Positions 11,666 through 22,930 of a stretch of 64,000 nucleotides of DNA are shown piece after piece. Below the pieces are notes generated by a model. The model had not been told where the DNA came from, made no database searches, and saw only the letters and a list, made by a program, of their open reading frames with translations. Source of the stretch: Coccinella septempunctata (lineage: Eukaryota; Arthropoda; Insecta; Coleoptera; Coccinellidae); contig NC_058195.1 of the NCBI RefSeq assembly GCF_907165205.1, positions 13,454,001 through 13,518,000 on the forward strand, given 5' to 3'. The translations under genes and the position numbers were made by a program. Numbering within the stretch: position 1 is the first letter of the stretch; every line of letters starts with the position of its first letter.

Positions 11666-13046
11666 AAACGTCTTTTCGGCATGACTATTGCATCCATTTC
11701 GTGAAATATCCTTAATTCAAATTGAAGTTTCTTGTTGAAAAAAAAAGAAAAAGAAGAAAAAATGGTTTTTTATGCCACTACCTGCAGTCAATTAATCGAT
11801 TACAGAGGCAAGAGGTTGACAAGGGAGTAAAAAAAAAATGACAGAAATAATTCAAAGTATCCTAGTTTTTTCCTACAAGAAAATATGTATAACAGATGTT
11901 CCAGATAACTAAGCAAAAGCCAGGAATAAAGATAGATTTATAGCGTGATTCCTATCAATTGTTAAGAGATGAAGTTTGAGAAGTGAAATCCTCATTTCCT
12001 CGAGACAAAGGGTTATGAAAAAGATATTGCACCAGTTATAAAGGAACGAAGGGTAGCTTGTTTCAGGTGGACCCTAAATTAAGAAAATTATCAGCAGTTT
12101 CTGCCATATACACACCGTATTATTCGATACTTCCCATTCGGCACGTTTCTACAACTTTGAACAGCTTCACGGAACATTTTCGTATAGAACACGTGAAAAA
12201 TATCGTTTTCACCGTTAACGAATCGATAGTATACCATTACCGCAGGTAAAACGCCCACTTCTTCCATCCGTCATAAGGGGGGTGTCTGGAAGAAATAAAG
12301 CGACCATCAAATAACAAGGGTCTGATTGTTCGGAAACCTTTTTAATCTCGCAGTCTTGAGGGAACGACACAACCCCCCGGGAATCGAATAGAGATTGACA
12401 CGTACTCGTCTCCTCTTGGCTTTTATACACGACAAACGTGAAAGCAGGGCGGATGAAATATCAAATTTACGACCCCGGTGGCATTTAGCGCTCCGCGATC
12501 GTTTGTTTAGGCCGAAGACGCTTTTACATTAATCTCTGGCCGCACAGATACCGTATTTTCCGGCTCACTTGGCTCTGTCGCCTGAATATATTACTTTTTA
12601 CTACCTTTTCCCCCTATTTTTATTGTTATGGTATAAATCCACAACAGAATGATATGAAGCCGGCCGTTGTTCGTCGAAAGATAGGAGGACTATATAGATA
12701 AAAGGACGAAATTAAATTCACGCGTGTCGTGGCGAGATCGTCCCTAACTCCTGTTCCAAAAATTAAAGTTGCGGAGTTTGCACATGAATTTATGAGCTTG
12801 TTCTTTAATTCTTCCCCATTTAATCTGTACCATAGTCTGATCAAATGGTGTTCGAAAGTGCCTGTTTCGTAACATGAGTCCGGTAGAAGGTTTATGTTTT
12901 TTGGGGCAATGAATACTAATCAAAAAGTTTGCTGTTTCGTAGCATTACCGCCTCGGATCTAAAAACGAGAAAATATTCGAAATCTTCCTAGTTTTCCGGT
13001 TCTCTTATCATTTCTTGCAAACGATGCACCGTACGGAAAATATCAC
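11666..13046. other. Unassigned; CpG-richer island near 12.43-12.60 kb
   Basis: No repeat copy or gene was placed here. Purine tracts occur near 11740-11760. The piece at about 12430-12600 is richer in CG and unique, similar to the islands at 2.2 and 6.1 kb. Short ORFs (63-72 codons) on both strands have no recognisable content. Confidence 0.2.
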
Positions 13047-13459
13047 GGTGGAGTGGAGTGGAGTGGAGTGGAGTGGAGTGGAGTGGAGTGGAGTGGAGTG
13101 GAGTGGAGTGGAGTGGAGTGGAGTGGAGTGGAGTGGAGTGGAGTGGAGTGGAGTGGAGTGGAGTGGAGTGGAGTGGAGTGGAGTGGAGTGGAGTGGAGTG
13201 GAGTGGAGTGGAGTGGAGTGGAGTGGAGTGGTGTGGAGTGGAGTGGTGTGGAGTGGAGTGGTGTGGAGTGGAGTGGAGTGGAGTGGAGTGGAGTGGAGTG
13301 GAGTGGAGTGAAGTGGAGAGGAGAGGAGTGGAGTGATGTGGAGAGGAGAGGAGAGGAGAGGAGAGGAGAGGAGAGGAGAGGAGAGGAGAGGAGAGGAGAG
13401 GAGAGGAGAGGAGAGGAGAGGAGAGGAGAGGAGTGGAGTGGAGTGGAGTGGAGTGGGGA
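13047..13459. repeat. GGAGT/GGAGA pentanucleotide array
   Basis: About 82 tandem pentamers. The array is GGAGT up to about 13315, mixed to 13345, GGAGA to about 13430, then GGAGT again to the end. Three GGTGT variants near 13231, 13246 and 13261 are spaced by 15 bp, a small higher-order repeat. Because five is not a multiple of three and the motif lacks stops, all frames on both strands stay open (92-166 codons); those ORFs are artefacts. The G-strand could form two-tier quadruplexes. Confidence 0.95.
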
Positions 13460-14004
13460 GAAAGATTCGAAAAAGGTACAATTCTCAATAAAAAACACCT
13501 ATCTTTGAACTATTTCTCCCTAATTTTCACATTACATCAAATTTTTCAGGGCATGAGTAATAGCGGTGACCTGGGTGCGAATAGTAGGTATCTGCAATAC
13601 CTTTTTCTTTATTTTGATGCTGGAAGTTATAACGTCTTACACGTACATTCTTCAGGATGGTTTCTTGTGTAACAACTAAAAAACGTACAAGGAGTAATCA
13701 GAAAATTCTTCCTTCTGGTAGTAATTTCGGAAACCATTTATTGATAACCTTAATCAATTTTTTTATATTAACTTCACCTGTATGTATTCAACGAAATCTT
13801 CCAGAGTAACTTTCCCCAATTTCGAAAAATTCTATTGACTTGAAAATTTGCACACGTTTTAAGGGTCCATGACAATACAATTTTATCGACAGTTTGATCG
13901 GATATATCTTCTAAGATCTTCAGAATAATAGGAAACATACCTGCGCCTGCACCAATTCGCAATAGAAATGTAACTGAAGATTCTGAGTTACTGTCAGTCA
14001 AACG
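13460..14004. other. Unassigned AT-rich sequence
   Basis: No repeat copy, gene or RNA was recognised between the pentamer array and the dispersed repeat starting at 14005. Short ORFs are not coding-like. Confidence 0.2.
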
Positions 14005-14566
14005 CGTAATGGGGAATTCTCCTCAATTTGGGTCATCACTGCATATGCAAGTTTAAACTGAATAATTATGAGTTTCATTCATGATCTTTTCAAATGCACC
14101 GCGGAATCTATTCAAAATCATTTTTCAAATATGAGGTTTTGAAATTCGAATCGCTTTGTTTCTAGTTTACGATTTGGCAACAGCGCCTACTAGAAAATAA
14201 AAAGAACAATGGCTTGTTCACAAAATAACAGCTGTTGATTTACAGCATACCCACTGGCAAGCCTCAACAGCAACATACCATAAAATTTTACGACCTTCCT
14301 CGTTCTTCGTAGACTTCATAGACAGCCATCTTTGTCTATCTCATCAAGATAATGTATTTGTTGACCTTTATTATCAGGGCATATTTCAGTCGATGTCGCC
14401 AACTTGTGCAATTGAGATGAAACACTTTAAATTTTAAATACCCATTTTTATTTTTCATTTTAAAGTGCTTGAAATAATTTTTTTGGGAAACGATTGAAAT
14501 AGTTATTTAAAAATGTGACGTTTCAAAGATATTTCATGAAAAATACATCATTTTCGTCTAGGAGTA
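14005..14566 (+). repeat. Dispersed repeat G, copy 1
   Basis: It begins CGTAATGGGGAATTCTCC and matches 50535-51114 for about 560 bp in the same orientation, with scattered substitutions and small indels. Both copies end near CATTTTCGTC…AGGAGTA. No TIR, poly(A) tail or ORF was seen, so the class is unknown. It may be a DNA-element interior or an old non-coding retroposon. Confidence 0.8.
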
Positions 14567-14780
14567 TTGAACTCCTAGAAACACTCATTATAAGAGCCAT
14601 ATCTTCTACTGCTCCTGGAAGGAAATGTTGGAAAACTATGAACCTCGGTTAACATTTTCAACAATCGCCTCAAATTGTTTGGAGTCCTGCAATCTAAGTC
14701 AATCACCATGCCTTTTGAAGCTTAATTGAATATTGATGAATCTGCAAGAGTTACCGATTGAAATCCATTCTGGGAGGATT

Positions 14781-15002
14781 CTGCATTTCCTGAAACTTTT
14801 TAGGGTTTTCACTCCCAGTCTCTGGAACAAAATCAATTAAAATATTGAAACAAACGATTTGCTCCTGCATGAATTCTTGAGCTAATTTGTCAAGAGCAAA
14901 TCAAGTAGAAAAAATTGTTGCGTGACAAATTATTTAAATTTTTTGATTGATTTTGTTCCAGAGATTGGGAGTGAAAACCCTTGAAAGATTCAGGAACTGC
15001 AA
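14781..15002. mobile_element. 222-bp MITE with about 60-bp TIRs
   Basis: The left end CTGCATTTCCTGAAAC and right end (inverse CTTGCAGTTCCTGAATC) continue into a shared GGGTTTTCACTCCCA-TCTCTGGAACAAAATCAAT block, giving TIRs of roughly 60 bp around a 100-bp AT-rich centre. It is non-coding. The symmetry may reach a few bases further out (GATTCTGCA/TGCAAGAATT), so the target duplication is uncertain. Confidence 0.75.
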
Positions 15003-16190
15003 GAATTATTTTCATCTAGGTGGAGCCACAGCACATACAGCTGCAGGAACCTTCAGTCTTCTACCGCGTGACTAGCCCACTAAGTTCTTGTGTTAAATAT
15101 GAAACTTGGATTGAAACCCGTTCGTGTTTTAAAACTTTTCAATAGTGAAAATGTAGGGTCAATGCTGTCAAAATAATTACATGAATGTTGTAGTTAGTAG
15201 AGGAGAGAACTGGAAACTCTTCAAATTTTGAATAGAGTGAGCTACAAGTTAGTAGTAAAACGACTGTTTTTTTTTAATGACTAACTTCTGTGAAAATTGA
15301 AGTTCCCTGCTGTGAAATTCAACGAACATGGTGTGAATGTTATTTTCACGTTATTTGATCGTACATCTTGACCTCAGAAAAATAATACTACATGACGTAA
15401 AAAGGAACGGCCATCCTTGATAATAATTTATGGGATATCTGGTTACGTCTCTAATGCGAAAAAATCTTTATTCATGCAGATTACTAAAAATAACGAATTT
15501 ATAGTAAACTATCAGGAAGTAGCCACAACTCCTACAGTCAATGGACAACAGCCAAATAAACATAGCAGACCTTGCGAGAATCATTAGATCACATAAAACA
15601 TCAAAAAATGTGGGTGGAAGTGAAATGTTATCTGTTGAAATTGCAATTATATTGTATGCATTTTCTGAATACCTTTCATCTTTCGAAGATTTCAAGAAAG
15701 TTGAAAACCGTGTTTTTTGAGATTAATACTAATATTAAAATTAAAAGTAATCAGATATTTTTCATGGGTTTGGGTTTAAGGTCCGTTTGGACGAAAACAA
15801 ATTATGTATTTAGTTGCCGGTATCTGATGACTAGAAGGAAACATTTATATTGGCCAATCAGGGAGATAATTGAAAGCACTTACTAAACAGAACACCCTAA
15901 ATATGATTAATGATCACAATACAAATGAAAGAATGAATATTTTGCAAGTTCTTACACAGCATACACTGAAAATAGGTTATGGGTTCAATTTTGAACCCAT
16001 AGATAGTTTAATTGGGTCACAAATGAAATACCTTGTATCGTGAGTTCGAAAAACTAGTAAATAGGCTGTGGAATTTTGGCTATGGAAGTAATATTATTTA
16101 TACAGATACTTATTTCGTGGATGTTACTTTTTGTCCTTATTGAACTGTTTTTGTGAGTAAATGCAATGTCAGATATGACATACCTTATGC
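15003..16190. other. Unassigned AT-rich sequence
   Basis: I see no repeat copy or coding region that holds up. The 104-codon ORF at 15572-15886 has no family-like blocks and overlaps an antisense ORF. Confidence 0.2.
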
Positions 16191-17295
16191 TAAGGTAGGA
16201 GACTTGAACCACCTCAAATATTTCGATTCAAATTTCGCGCTCCCGGTATCGTGAATAGCTTGCGACATACTCATAACAAGGCAAAACTAGTGGCGGCTCC
16301 ATTTTGGCCGCCATCACATCAGTTCGGGAGTGAGAAGGTTGAACGTGATTTTGTTGTTAGGAAGTAAGCAATTGAATAATTTTTGTTTGTTACACATAGG
16401 CGGAAATGAACATTTTTTGTGGGGGGGGGGCACTCCTTAGGGAGGTCTGAGGTGACCGCCCCCGAGGTAAAGATGTTGGTTGGAGAAGATGTGCAAAAAT
16501 TCTAGAAATGGCTAAAAAAAACGAAAAAGCTCCAGAATAACTGCTTCTTTACTGTTGTTTTCCTATTTCACTTCTTTTCTGGGGGGGGGCACCATGGGCA
16601 TCTGGGAGGGGGGGGCACGGCCCCCCCTGCCCCCCCTATTTCCGCCTATGTTGTTACACTGTCTGAAAAGTTTAATAGGTTCGTGGTGTTATTTACTTTT
16701 ATTGTTTTCATTGATTAATATTGTTTTTTAAACGATGGATAATAGTTGTAAAAGTTTCATGAAAACATCTGTTGAATAAACTAAAAGGGAGTGTGGGAGA
16801 TTCGACCCATGCTATGGTTGGGAGATCTAATCAGTAATCAAAGTTTCCCGCACTGAGCTTAGATAATAGTTTGCTTCAAAAAAATAAAATTGAATAATAG
16901 AAATAAATATAAAAAAATATACAAACGTTCAAAAAAGTAAAATCTCGGAGATAAGTGAGAGTGATTCTGGAACAGATAATATGTATGTATTTCATACACT
17001 GATAGATCTGATGATGAAAATCTTGACATAGACAATCGTTGGTCACTAGAAATTGTTTTCTTTCAATGTTTTTCCTGATGAACAAACTTATGGTCAAGTC
17101 TATTTCGCACCCCGTCAACCCATGGGACATGAGCCAATTTTCGGCTAATAAAAAAATATTGCTGTACTCAAAATGTTCATCTCACCATCACTCTATTATT
17201 ATCAATCGTTACCTATTTGGGCATGATATCTTCATGGAAAAAAAATGAGTCGCCACTATTTACAGATACAACTTAAGTGGCTCCAGAGTAAAATT
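16191..17295 (+). mobile_element. Family D element copy 1, carrying a hAT-type MITE
   Basis: It begins AGGTAGGAGACTTGAACCACC and matches the copy at 30.15-30.97 kb over its length, apart from the 256-bp insertion at 16395-16650 and a few small indels. The phrase GGGAG-CTTGACCCATGCTATGG occurs inside. A coding-like DDENLD patch is seen in copy 2 but no intact frame exists here; the 84-codon minus ORF is not convincing. It is non-autonomous or decayed. Confidence 0.7.
16395..16650. mobile_element. hAT-type MITE, 256 bp, with 8-bp target duplication
   Basis: The TIR is CATAGGCGGAAAT on the left and its inverse ATTTCCGCCTATG on the right. Both sides carry the perfect duplication TTGTTACA (16387-16394 and 16651-16658). 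The 8-bp duplication and CA…TG ends are hAT hallmarks. The family D sister copy near 30300 has the uninterrupted site, proving insertion into family D. Runs of G near both ends (9-10 bases) are part of the element. It is non-coding. Confidence 0.92.
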
Positions 17296-17416
17296 TTCTA
17301 TAAATATAACATTATCTTAACAATAAAAACAATAACTGAACAACAACAACAACATGCACTATCAAGAATATTAAGAATATCTTCCTATTCTTCCTTCATG
17401 TTTTAGGGTATACATA

Positions 17417-17930
17417 CAGTCCCTGGCCATATTATTAGACGCATTGATTCGATGCAAAATCTCAATATTGAATTATTAAATTGAATGTATATGTTACATA
17501 TACTTCATCTGTAAATGGTTTTCACATATAATATATCATATTCAATAAAAAATATTGATTTATTGATGATTAAACATGAAATTCTAATATTTTGCTGAGC
17601 CACCCTGTGTAGCTATGAGAGCTTCATACTATCAATGCAGAATTGTTCGGTTTGCTGCATTCGAAGATAATGATTTCATATGTGGATTATCGAAATAACG
17701 TCCGAACCTCTAGAATGCAAGACGTCCACTGGAAGACATAGTACTGATTCATACTTAAGTACTAATACTACAACATCAAAAATAAATGCCAAATAGAACA
17801 ATTTAATGAGAGTCGTAGATGAAACTAACATTCTGTGGAAATGAAATTCAAATATTCTGCTTTTTCCTCGAGCAATACCAGTAAGTATAAAAAAAATCCT
17901 CAGTGCGTCTAATAAACTGGCCAGGGACTG
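17417..17930 (-). mobile_element. Tc1-like element, deleted
   Basis: TIRs CAGTCCCTGGCCA-ATTATTAGACGCA (left) and the inverse TGCGTCTAATAAACTGGCCAGGGACTG (right, split by small differences) are flanked by TA on each side (17415-17416, 17931-17932). On the minus strand, codons before a TAG at 17584-17586 spell YEALIATQGGSAKY, the C-terminus type of Tc1 transposases. The length of 514 bp against about 1.6 kb for complete Tc1-like elements shows a large internal loss. Confidence 0.85.
17584..17640 (-). pseudogene. Tc1-type transposase C-terminal stub
   Basis: Only about 15 residues (ALIATQGGSAKY then stop) remain in frame. The catalytic DDE/D core is absent from the element. The motif match to Tc1 C-termini is by recognition, not by search. 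Confidence 0.6.
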
Positions 17931-19472
17931 TATATTATGATATTTTGCAGAATTCAGTAATCTACTGAAAATTGAGGACTTTAGTGGAATATCCCATATT
18001 TTTGTTTGCATGTTATTTATGATGAATACTTTGAGTGACGATTATTAATCTATGATTTTCCCCCAAGGGTAATTTATCAAAGTACTTCTTTATGTAGCTT
18101 ATTTTTATATGTAAATCCTTCCTCCAGGTATAACCCGAAAACTCCACTTAGCACCTCCGGGATAGAAATCATCAATTTTTCAGGCCAGACGGTGACGTTT
18201 CTCTACCTGAAAAATCTGACGAGGGATTACGTGTTTTTCTTTCTGTTTAATGATTCAGGTGGGCAGTTTTTATTATGGCCTCATAATTTGGAAGCCGCTA
18301 CCGTTTCCATGAATAAATTCATGATTGATCACAATCTGAAATTGCCGAGGGATTAGTTGTCAAGTGTGGAAATAATTGTAGGAGATTTCGTTCCTTGCTC
18401 GCATGGTATATAGAAGAATCCATCATTTCAGATTTCATAACGATGAGATAAGAGCAGGTAGCTCGAATTGATTACTCCTAATTCCAGTGTAGATAATGAA
18501 GGTGTTCAATGAATGGATGGGAAAGAGATGAAAGCTTATAATTGAAATATAATTTAATTTGTTAATTATCTTTGAAAATTAAATGAACAGAAATAGGAGT
18601 TTCATCGAGTTCCTTTTCGAATAAGAAATATATTCACAACTATAAATAGGACAAGGCATCTAACGCTATAGAAAAACATAAATAATTAATCGGCATATTC
18701 TGGGAATTCAGTGTGAGTTTCCTGAAATGATTTGGACATCTGTACCCCAAAAGTGTTGGTTTGAGCACATCTGGTAACGTTGGATAGAAAGCAGGCGCTG
18801 AAATATGATATCTAAGTTCATAAAACGTCATAATAGGGACGAAAAATGGAATATTATAAGCACTTCGTGGCTTGGGTTCATTATTCTATTATATGCATAT
18901 GTTCTCTCCCATTTTAATTTGTTAGGCCATAAATGGGTTGCATGTCTTCTGTTTCAGCATTCCGAAAAATCTCTATTCTATACTGGTATCGAAACAAGTG
19001 TTGGTTTCCTACAGTTTTACCTTGAGGAAAATACAGGAGGTTGATTTTACCTGCAAAAAATAATACTAGAACATTGGAACCATGAAATTAATGAAATATG
19101 CCAAAGCCTAGTAAATTTTCAAAAAATTTTGTTTTCCTGACTACCAAGGGTTAATTTTTTTGATAATTTTCTAGAATACTGTAGGAAATGCGATGAAATT
19201 GCAAAAAATCAAAAAGATTTTAATAAGACAAATAATGCTTCCTACAGTTTTCAAACCACAAAATAGATTTCCAATAAAAAATATTACTCTATGAATTTCC
19301 ACGGACGTTTTTAATCTGATAGACGTTTTTAACTCCAATTTATGAGCTCTGTATAATTTTGTTAGCAGGATATTCATGGAGGTGCTCGCTTTCTTCCTGG
19401 AACTGTATCTTTTCTCCACGGTTTTCTCTACCAATATCTGAAATAAAAGGTTTAATATTAAAAACTGATAGA
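17931..19472. other. Unassigned AT-rich sequence
   Basis: No repeat partner within the window and no coding-like frame. The small ORFs at 18640-19044 overlap on opposite strands and look accidental. Confidence 0.2.
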
Positions 19473-20330
19473 ATTGGGATATATCGATAAATTCTTAGCC
19501 TACTATAGAACCAAACAAAATTTCAATGTGAAAATATTTTATTACTCAACATATTCTCCTCTTAATTGGATACATTTATCGCAACGAACTTGCAACGTCT
19601 CTAGACCTTTCAAAAAAAATTTTTGCTTTTTGCTCTGCAAACCAGACCTTCACAGCTTTCATTACCTGCTCGTTGGAAGATAACCTTTACGACCTTTTAA
19701 ACTTTTTTTCAGAGAGATGATAGTCGGATGGAGCCAAATCTGGTGAATAAGGGGGTGTTCTACTGTTCTAGTAATTTAAACCCTAAATCACGAATTTTTT
19801 GAATGGCAACATGAGATTTGTGCTGGGGTGTGTCCTGCAAAAACAAAACACCTTTGGATGACTTTCAACGTCTTTTCTCTTCAATTATTTCCCGTAAAGT
19901 GGTCAGTAATGTCGAATAGAAATCTCCGGTTAGTATTCCACCCCCATCCAAAAAATCAATCATGATTACTCCATGGCAATCCCAAGAAACTGAAGCAAGA
20001 ACGTTTCAAGCAGATTTTTGGACACGAAACTTTTTGGAGAACCAGAGTGTCGCAATTACATCGATTGTTGCTTTGTTTTTGGATCGTAGAAATGTACCCG
20101 AGTCTCATCCACAGTAACAATTCGTTTTGAGAAGTCTACATCGCTTTCAAATCGAGCACAGATCGAACGCGATGCTTCTACCCTTGCACGATTTCGGTCT
20201 GGTTTACTTTTTTGACCTCAAACTTCACACTGACACTTCTAATGAATTATTGTTCGTTGCCATAGTAACGTAATATTTTTTGTATGCATGGAACTGGTCT
20301 AGGCTAACTAGATATCAATACATCTTCGTA
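19473..20330 (-). mobile_element. mariner element A, internally deleted
   Basis: On the minus strand the 5' TIR lies at the 20330 end (inverse of TAGGCTAACTAGATATCAAT…CG-TA) and the 3' TIR at about 19473-19500. It shares termini and body with the mariner at 48.64-49.90 kb but is 858 bp instead of 1264. The missing segment of about 395 bp matches 48767-49161 of that copy: the start codon and the helix-turn-helix DNA-binding half. The TA flank is clear at the 20330 end and degraded at the other. Confidence 0.88.
19542..20192 (-). pseudogene. mariner transposase C-terminal half
   Basis: This is the catalytic half without the DNA-binding half. The block YSPDLAPSDYHL, read on the minus strand near 19723-19758, keeps the third catalytic aspartate that copy B has lost. 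The end RGEYVE with TAA at 19542-19544 is kept. Frameshifts break the frame, so no enzyme is made, but it retains residues useful for comparison. Confidence 0.75.
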
Positions 20331-21584
20331 TATGCTACTGCGTTGTAAATTATGTACAAAGACTACAAAGTATTTGTCAAAAGCAATTCTTTCGAAAAAA
20401 CATCGCCTTAGAATTCATCCATATTGAAATAAGGCGAATGAACAGACGTAAATTATTTATGAGACTATTTCTTGAGCCAATAAATGGAAATCTTCGAAAT
20501 GATCGTTTGTGGTTCAGATATTGACCCATGAAAAATTTTAGAAAAACTTTATCTTTTACTGCATACCGTATCTAAGTTTACAAATGTCAGGAATAGATTA
20601 TTTGTGTCAAATGTAAGAAAAATTGCGGAGAAAGTTTTTTTTTTGAAAACCTAACCCTGTTAAGGATAATCCGACATGATTCCGTGCTTGAAGGCTGCAA
20701 TAACATTTGTTTTATTAGCGATATAAAAAGTTCGTGGGTAGCATTAGAAAGTTGATTAATTTTACAATTTGAGACAATTACTAGGAATTCTCGCAGTTTG
20801 ATATTCAGATTGCTGCATTTTTTAAGTCCTAGATACACTTTTCAACTCAGTAATTACTGCATATTCAGTATAATTTTGTTAATTTAACAAATTGTGAACA
20901 TTCTCACGATATGTTGAACGGTGTAAGATATTACTAAGTTTCAAAATTCCCGAGGAATGAAATAAGATCGAAATCATAAGATTGTTTGAGGATAAACCGA
21001 ATTCGGAACAAAGATCCTCTTGGAATATTATTCAAGCCGTCACTGTTTCTTCAATGAGTTCAATTATATCCAATCAACACAGCCATCATTATGATATGTG
21101 TTTGCTGCATAAGTTCATACATAAGCTTGGTGACCATTTATTCTATCAAAAGCAACCTGCTCCCTGCATTCAATCAAGGCTCATTTAAGCGTAAAACGTT
21201 ACTCAAAGTCATCCAGATTGAAGAGTGAATTGTTCATAAAATCATTACAACGTTCCTACATATTATTTCAATCAGAAATAATGTTTCCTTATAAATGAAA
21301 AAATCTAGTTTATTTCGGAAAAAACTCATCAAAGTTGGAACGTTTAGTTCTGGGATATCATTTATTTTTAAACAATACTCCAAAGTTTTAATTCATATAC
21401 AGTGTGAGACTAAAGATGAAATGGTTAACTTACCAAATTCGAATTTTCACTTTCTTCACGTTTTCTGGGTTGATACTTAACATTTTCATGCAGTGTTCTT
21501 ATTTTTTCTGACCAGTAACATATTCTTCTTCTTCTTCGAAATTCAAAAATCAAATAAGAAGTCCCACATTTCGTCAATTTTTTG
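20331..21584. other. Unassigned AT-rich sequence
   Basis: Nothing recognisable: no repeat partner, RNA gene or credible coding frame was seen. Confidence 0.2.
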
Positions 21585-21835
21585 TATGATTTTCATCATC
21601 AGATGTATCATATGAAATACATATTTTCTATTTCAGAGTCACTCTCCCTTATTTCCGAGATGTTTTTCACTTTTTTAAACCTTTGTATATTTTTTTATAT
21701 TCCTTTCTATTATTCAATTTTCTCTTTTTGAAGCAATTTATTATCTAAGCTCAGTGTGGGAAACTTGAACCACTGATTATGCCTGCCGACCATAGATAGC
21801 ATGGGTCAAGTCTCCCGCATCATGTTTTAGTTTGT
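21585..21835 (-). mobile_element. Family D fragment, copy 3 (inverted)
   Basis: Read on the minus strand, it matches the central part of family D copies 1 and 2: GGGAGACTTGACCCATGCTAT, then a TTGCTTCAAAAA block, then a TCTGATGATGAAAA stretch. Both ends of the element are missing. It is non-coding. Confidence 0.65.
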
Positions 21836-22769
21836 TTTGTTCTATTGTACATATGTGCGACATATTTGTCGTTTTATTTTATTTCCTGTATTTATTTTTT
21901 TATTTATACATTATGTGTTTGTTTGTGAGATACTCGATTACTCAACTTGTGTAAGCAATTTATATTTCACAAGCACCAATAAACTCTCTCTATCTCTCTA
22001 ATTGCATGAATTGGGAATTTTTCGACGGTCAAATTCCGAAACGCATATATCCCAGACAAATCATGGTAAATCTAAATGTGATACATATTCTAAAAGAGCA
22101 ATCACTTCTAGAAGTTAATTATTCGAGTTATCAAAGCAGGGGGCATGACACCCATGGCACCCTACTATCATTTAGTACATTTGCAACCTAATGTTTCCAT
22201 AAGAAAGTTAAAATACGTTTTCAGTATCATTTCCGTAAAATGAAGGATCCTTCTTATTACATTTCCTGTCAACCCAATCCTCTCCACCAATCGTCCTAAG
22301 ATCGTTAAGAGCCATGAAAAAATTCAACACTTCCAGCATCTAAATAGCTTTTCACTGAAAATGCTCTTCGAGTGGCCGCGGTCTCTTTCATCTTCTCACA
22401 GAAGTCGATACTGGGTGTTACGAATGCAATAAATAACAGAAAGGACACGGATTGAAGTGGCATTCTGTTTCAAAGGACCATCTGTTAGGAGTTACTGAAA
22501 AGATTGAGCTCTTCCTCTACGGATGACTTTTATCTCCTCTTCTATGCCTTCGTACATTTGTGGTTATTTTTATCTGTAGATTCGCTAGTTGTTGTAGCTA
22601 ACATTCGATAATTTATCGATTATATGATTCTCATTGAGGTGTTTCAATGGAATATCATAAAATAACGAATCTTTAATTGATCATTTGCATTAATATCATA
22701 TTTTTAGTCCTGTAGAATGATTTCAAATCGAAAATACGTGCATACCTATCCGAAAAGTAAAAATTTCCC
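21836..22769. other. Unassigned sequence
   Basis: No gene or repeat partner was found. A (TCTC)n-like patch lies at about 21988-22002. Confidence 0.2.
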
Positions 22770-22930
22770 CTATTCTTAACGATGGTTGATGATATTATCT
22801 GTTTCGAGGGTACAGCCAGGAAGCTACACATTTCATAAATTGTCTACACAACATTGAAATTCCCATCAAAATCGGACATCTGGTTCCGGAGTTATGTAAA
22901 GAGAAACAAACAAATAAACAAACTAAAGAA
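22770..22930 (+). mobile_element. Probable LINE 3' end with AAAC/AAAT tail
   Basis: A stretch of the form CCCATCAAAATCGGACATCTGG…GGAGTTATGTAAAGAG is followed by AAACAAACAAATAAACAAAC (about 22905-22925). Insect RTE-type 3' ends often look like this, with a short tandem tail. No coding part remains upstream, so the family is uncertain. Confidence 0.4.

Noticed and set aside
12988..13508. Six overlapping 92-166 codon ORFs (HSTPL / WSGVE repeats)
   Set aside because: They are the unavoidable readings of the stop-free GGAGT/GGAGA array in every frame and strand.
16170..16220. tRNA B-box-like word (inverse of GGAGACTTGAACC)
   Set aside because: It is off consensus by an extra base, no A box or cloverleaf is present, and the word belongs to the ends of family D.
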